Shown here: piece by piece, positions 62,244 through 64,000 of the stretch | Numbering within the stretch: position 1 is the first letter of the stretch | How the letters are laid out: each line of letters starts with the position of its first letter | Source of the DNA: Leptolyngbya iicbica LK | Lineage (GTDB): Bacteria > Cyanobacteriota > Cyanobacteriia > Phormidesmidales > Phormidesmidaceae | Direction: 5' to 3' | Length of the DNA: 64,000 nucleotides | Assembly: GCF_004212215.1 (NCBI RefSeq) | Contig: NZ_QVFV01000001.1 | Location: 1,312,814 to 1,376,813, forward strand | Translations under genes and position numbers: made by a program | The notes under the pieces: model-generated | Told to the model about the DNA's origin: nothing | The model's input: the letters and a program-made list of their open reading frames with translations, nothing else | Database searches by the model: none

Positions 62244-64000
62244 ATGAAGGCTACTGTCAATAAGGTTCTCAATCAATTACATTGTTGGCCGCTGCGTCGT
62301 CAGAGCTTGACCTTTCAGTATCTAGCCGTGGCGAGTGTCTTCCTGCTAGCCATTCAGCTTGTCTTTGGCCTGATTCAGATTGAATGGCGATATGTGCGCC
62401 AGCTGCACTTGCTAGAGCAAAAGGTTGAGAAAAATGCCCGTTTTATTAGTGGCGTCGTGCCAGAAGCCATTCTGACGCTTGATTTCTTATCTGTAGAAAC
62501 GTTGATCAGGCAGGCAAGTGAGGATGAAGATATCCTGTACATTCTGGTCTTAGATAACGAAGCACAACCGCTAACGCGATCGCTCCCACGCGATCATCCA
62601 GCCTTACTGCGTGCCCAGCCCGCCGAGCTGCCGCCACTGCCCCCCCTCGACTTAGTCGAACAGGCACGCACTCAAAATCATGTGCGCGAAATTCGCGCGC
62701 CCATTATGTCTGATGGTCGACAATTAGGCGAAGTTTGGCTCGGCTACTCTACCCAAAACCTACGGCAAGAGCTTTATCGGGCCAGTTTGATCATTTTGCT
62801 GGCATCGGTTGCGGTGAGCTTGCTGATGGCCAGCCTGACACTGATCCTGTTTAACCGCCAGGTCAATCGCCCCTTGCACGCCGTTATTGAATGGGCTCAA
62901 GCGCTCGCCGCAGGCAACTTAGAGCAGCGAGTACTCACCCAGCGCCAGGATGAAATTGGGCAGCTCAATGCCGCTCTCAACACCATGGCCCAACAATTGC
63001 AAACCACCTTAGCAGGACTACAACAGCGGATCACTGAGCGACAGGCCGCCGAGCAGCAACTGCAGCAAACCGCTAAGGAACTGGTGCAAGCGAGAGACGA
63101 GGCATTAGCAGCGACCCAAGCCAAGGGAGAGTTTCTGGCAAATATGAGTCATGAAATTCGTACCCCGATGAATGGGGTGATTGGCATGACCAGTCTGCTT
63201 CTAGAAACGCCTTTGACCCAGCAGCAACAAGACTATGCAGAAACGATTCGCAGTAGCGGCGAAAGCTTACTGACCATCATCAATGACATCTTAGATTTCT
63301 CCAAAATTGAGTCCGGCAAACTGGAGTTAGAAAACCAATCTTTTCATCTCCGGACTTGTCTGGAAGAGGTCTTGGAGTTGTTAGCGACTAAGGCCGCCGT
63401 CAAATCAGTCATGCTGACCTATGCCATGGATGCCGATGTGCCGCCGGTCATCAATGGTGATGTCACTCGTTTACGCCAGATTTTGGTCAACTTGGTCGGC
63501 AATGCGATCAAATTCACCCCAGCGGGAGATGTCGTCGTCAAGGTCACCACAACGGTGATTGCCGACACTGAGCCCCCACCTCAGTGTGAGGGGACCCCCT
63601 GTCAATCGCCAGCCTGTCAAACTCATCAAATTCAGTTTGCTGTGCAAGACAACGGTATTGGCATCCCGGTTGCTCGCCAAGAGCGACTGTTTAAGTCGTT
63701 TAGCCAGATCGACGCCTCTACCTCCCGGCAGTATGGTGGGACCGGCTTAGGATTAGCGATTTGCAAGCAACTGTGTCACCTCATGGGGGGTGATATTTGG
63801 GTCGATAGTGATGAAGGACAAGGCTCAACGTTTTCCTTCACGATTTTGGCAAACGCCTGCCCTGTGCCGGATGCGGAGACTGCTCCCCTGCCAGAGGAGG
63901 TCTTGAACAGCAAGCGCCTGCTCATTTTGGAAGAGCACGAACAGACTCGCGCAATCTTGGCTGATCAGTGCCAGCAGTGGGGTATGGTCGTTCAGACGAC
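62244..64000 (+). CDS. Hybrid sensor histidine kinase (cut by the window end)
   Basis: This gene starts at ATG 62244 and is still open at 64000 (585 codons visible). TM1 is LAVASVFLLAIQLVFGLI and a periplasmic domain of about 130 residues follows. TM2 is ASLIILLASVAVSLLMASL, then come HAMP and a coiled coil. HisKA is FLANMSHEIRTPMNGVIGMT with His303. HATPase has the N box LVNLVGNAIKFTP, DNGIGI, and GGTGLGLAICKQL. A receiver domain appears to begin at SKRLLILEEHEQT. An unusual Cys-rich insertion (PPQCEGTPCQSPACQTH) sits inside the ATPase domain before the G1 box. Likely partners are the PhnD-like lipoprotein upstream and the receiver-Hpt protein. Confidence 0.9.
   Translation, partial: MKATVNKVLNQLHCWPLRRQSLTFQYLAVASVFLLAIQLVFGLIQIEWRYVRQLHLLEQKVEKNARFISGVVPEAILTLDFLSVETLIRQASEDEDILYILVLDNEAQPLTRSLPRDHPALLRAQPAELPPLPPLDLVEQARTQNHVREIRAPIMSDGRQLGEVWLGYSTQNLRQELYRASLIILLASVAVSLLMASLTLILFNRQVNRPLHAVIEWAQALAAGNLEQRVLTQRQDEIGQLNAALNTMAQQLQTTLAGLQQRITERQAAEQQLQQTAKELVQARDEALAATQAKGEFLANMSHEIRTPMNGVIGMTSLLLETPLTQQQQDYAETIRSSGESLLTIINDILDFSKIESGKLELENQSFHLRTCLEEVLELLATKAAVKSVMLTYAMDADVPPVINGDVTRLRQILVNLVGNAIKFTPAGDVVVKVTTTVIADTEPPPQCEGTPCQSPACQTHQIQFAVQDNGIGIPVARQERLFKSFSQIDASTSRQYGGTGLGLAICKQLCHLMGGDIWVDSDEGQGSTFSFTILANACPVPDAETAPLPEEVLNSKRLLILEEHEQTRAILADQCQQWGMVVQT

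Noticed and set aside
1-64000. tRNA, rRNA, tmRNA, CRISPR arrays and insertion sequences
   Set aside because: I looked for the T-loop pattern, regularly spaced repeats and transposase motifs in intergenic regions and saw none; a covariance or repeat-finder run would be decisive.

Overview
The window is cyanobacterial chromosome. It is rich in the HIP1 octamer GCGATCGC. It carries genes typical of oxygenic phototrophs: psaK, a Ycf37-like PSI assembly factor, ftrV, the alkane pair aar/ado, desA and desB, and an NblB-like HEAT protein. Gene density is high and operons are short. I see no rRNA, tRNA, CRISPR array, transposase or prophage. The gene set suggests a non-heterocystous, Leptolyngbya-like or Nodosilinea-like organism, but the genus is inference.

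Layout. 0-13 kb: pepP, menD, the rplU-rpmA operon with a palindromic terminator, an SGNH hydrolase, a UvrD-like helicase, an M42 peptidase, a CBS protein, the NblB-like protein and an RsbW-like kinase. 13-23 kb: asnS, a lipase-like/DUF4114 protein, a glycosyltransferase-TPR protein, argH, a GAF-SpoIIE phosphatase, and a methyltransferase coupled to a cobK-like reductase. 23-30 kb: a nucleotidyltransferase fused to a degenerate phosphomannomutase domain, coupled to an SSB gene, then YbjN, a lipoate-ligase-like protein, an M50-CBS protease, psaK and trpF. 30-39 kb: folE, SDR, accA, aar and ado, the conserved cyanobacterial hydrocarbon neighbourhood, then desB and desA. 39-50 kb: a HerA-like ATPase, a large secreted acidic repeat protein, mtnP, a ferredoxin-MBL fusion, ftrV, a Ycf37-like gene, a solute-binding protein, rplT and rpmI. 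50-54 kb: a umuD'-like gene with umuC, then radA. 54-64 kb is more accessory: a response regulator, a PEP-CTERM-like protein, an HTH-NACHT ATPase coupled to a receiver-Hpt protein, and a PhnD-like lipoprotein followed by a hybrid histidine kinase cut by the window end.

Most notable points: (1) the UmuD homologue starts at the residue equivalent to the self-cleavage site and lacks both catalytic residues, so it looks like a UmuD' made without processing; (2) the phosphomannomutase half of the sugar nucleotidyltransferase has lost its phosphoserine, metal and sugar loops; (3) the NACHT/REC-Hpt pair sits beside a PhnD/hybrid-kinase pair and could form one signalling or defence-like unit; (4) dispersed intergenic repeats and shared promoter-region motifs are present. 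Functions are assigned from recognisable motifs only; no database search was run.
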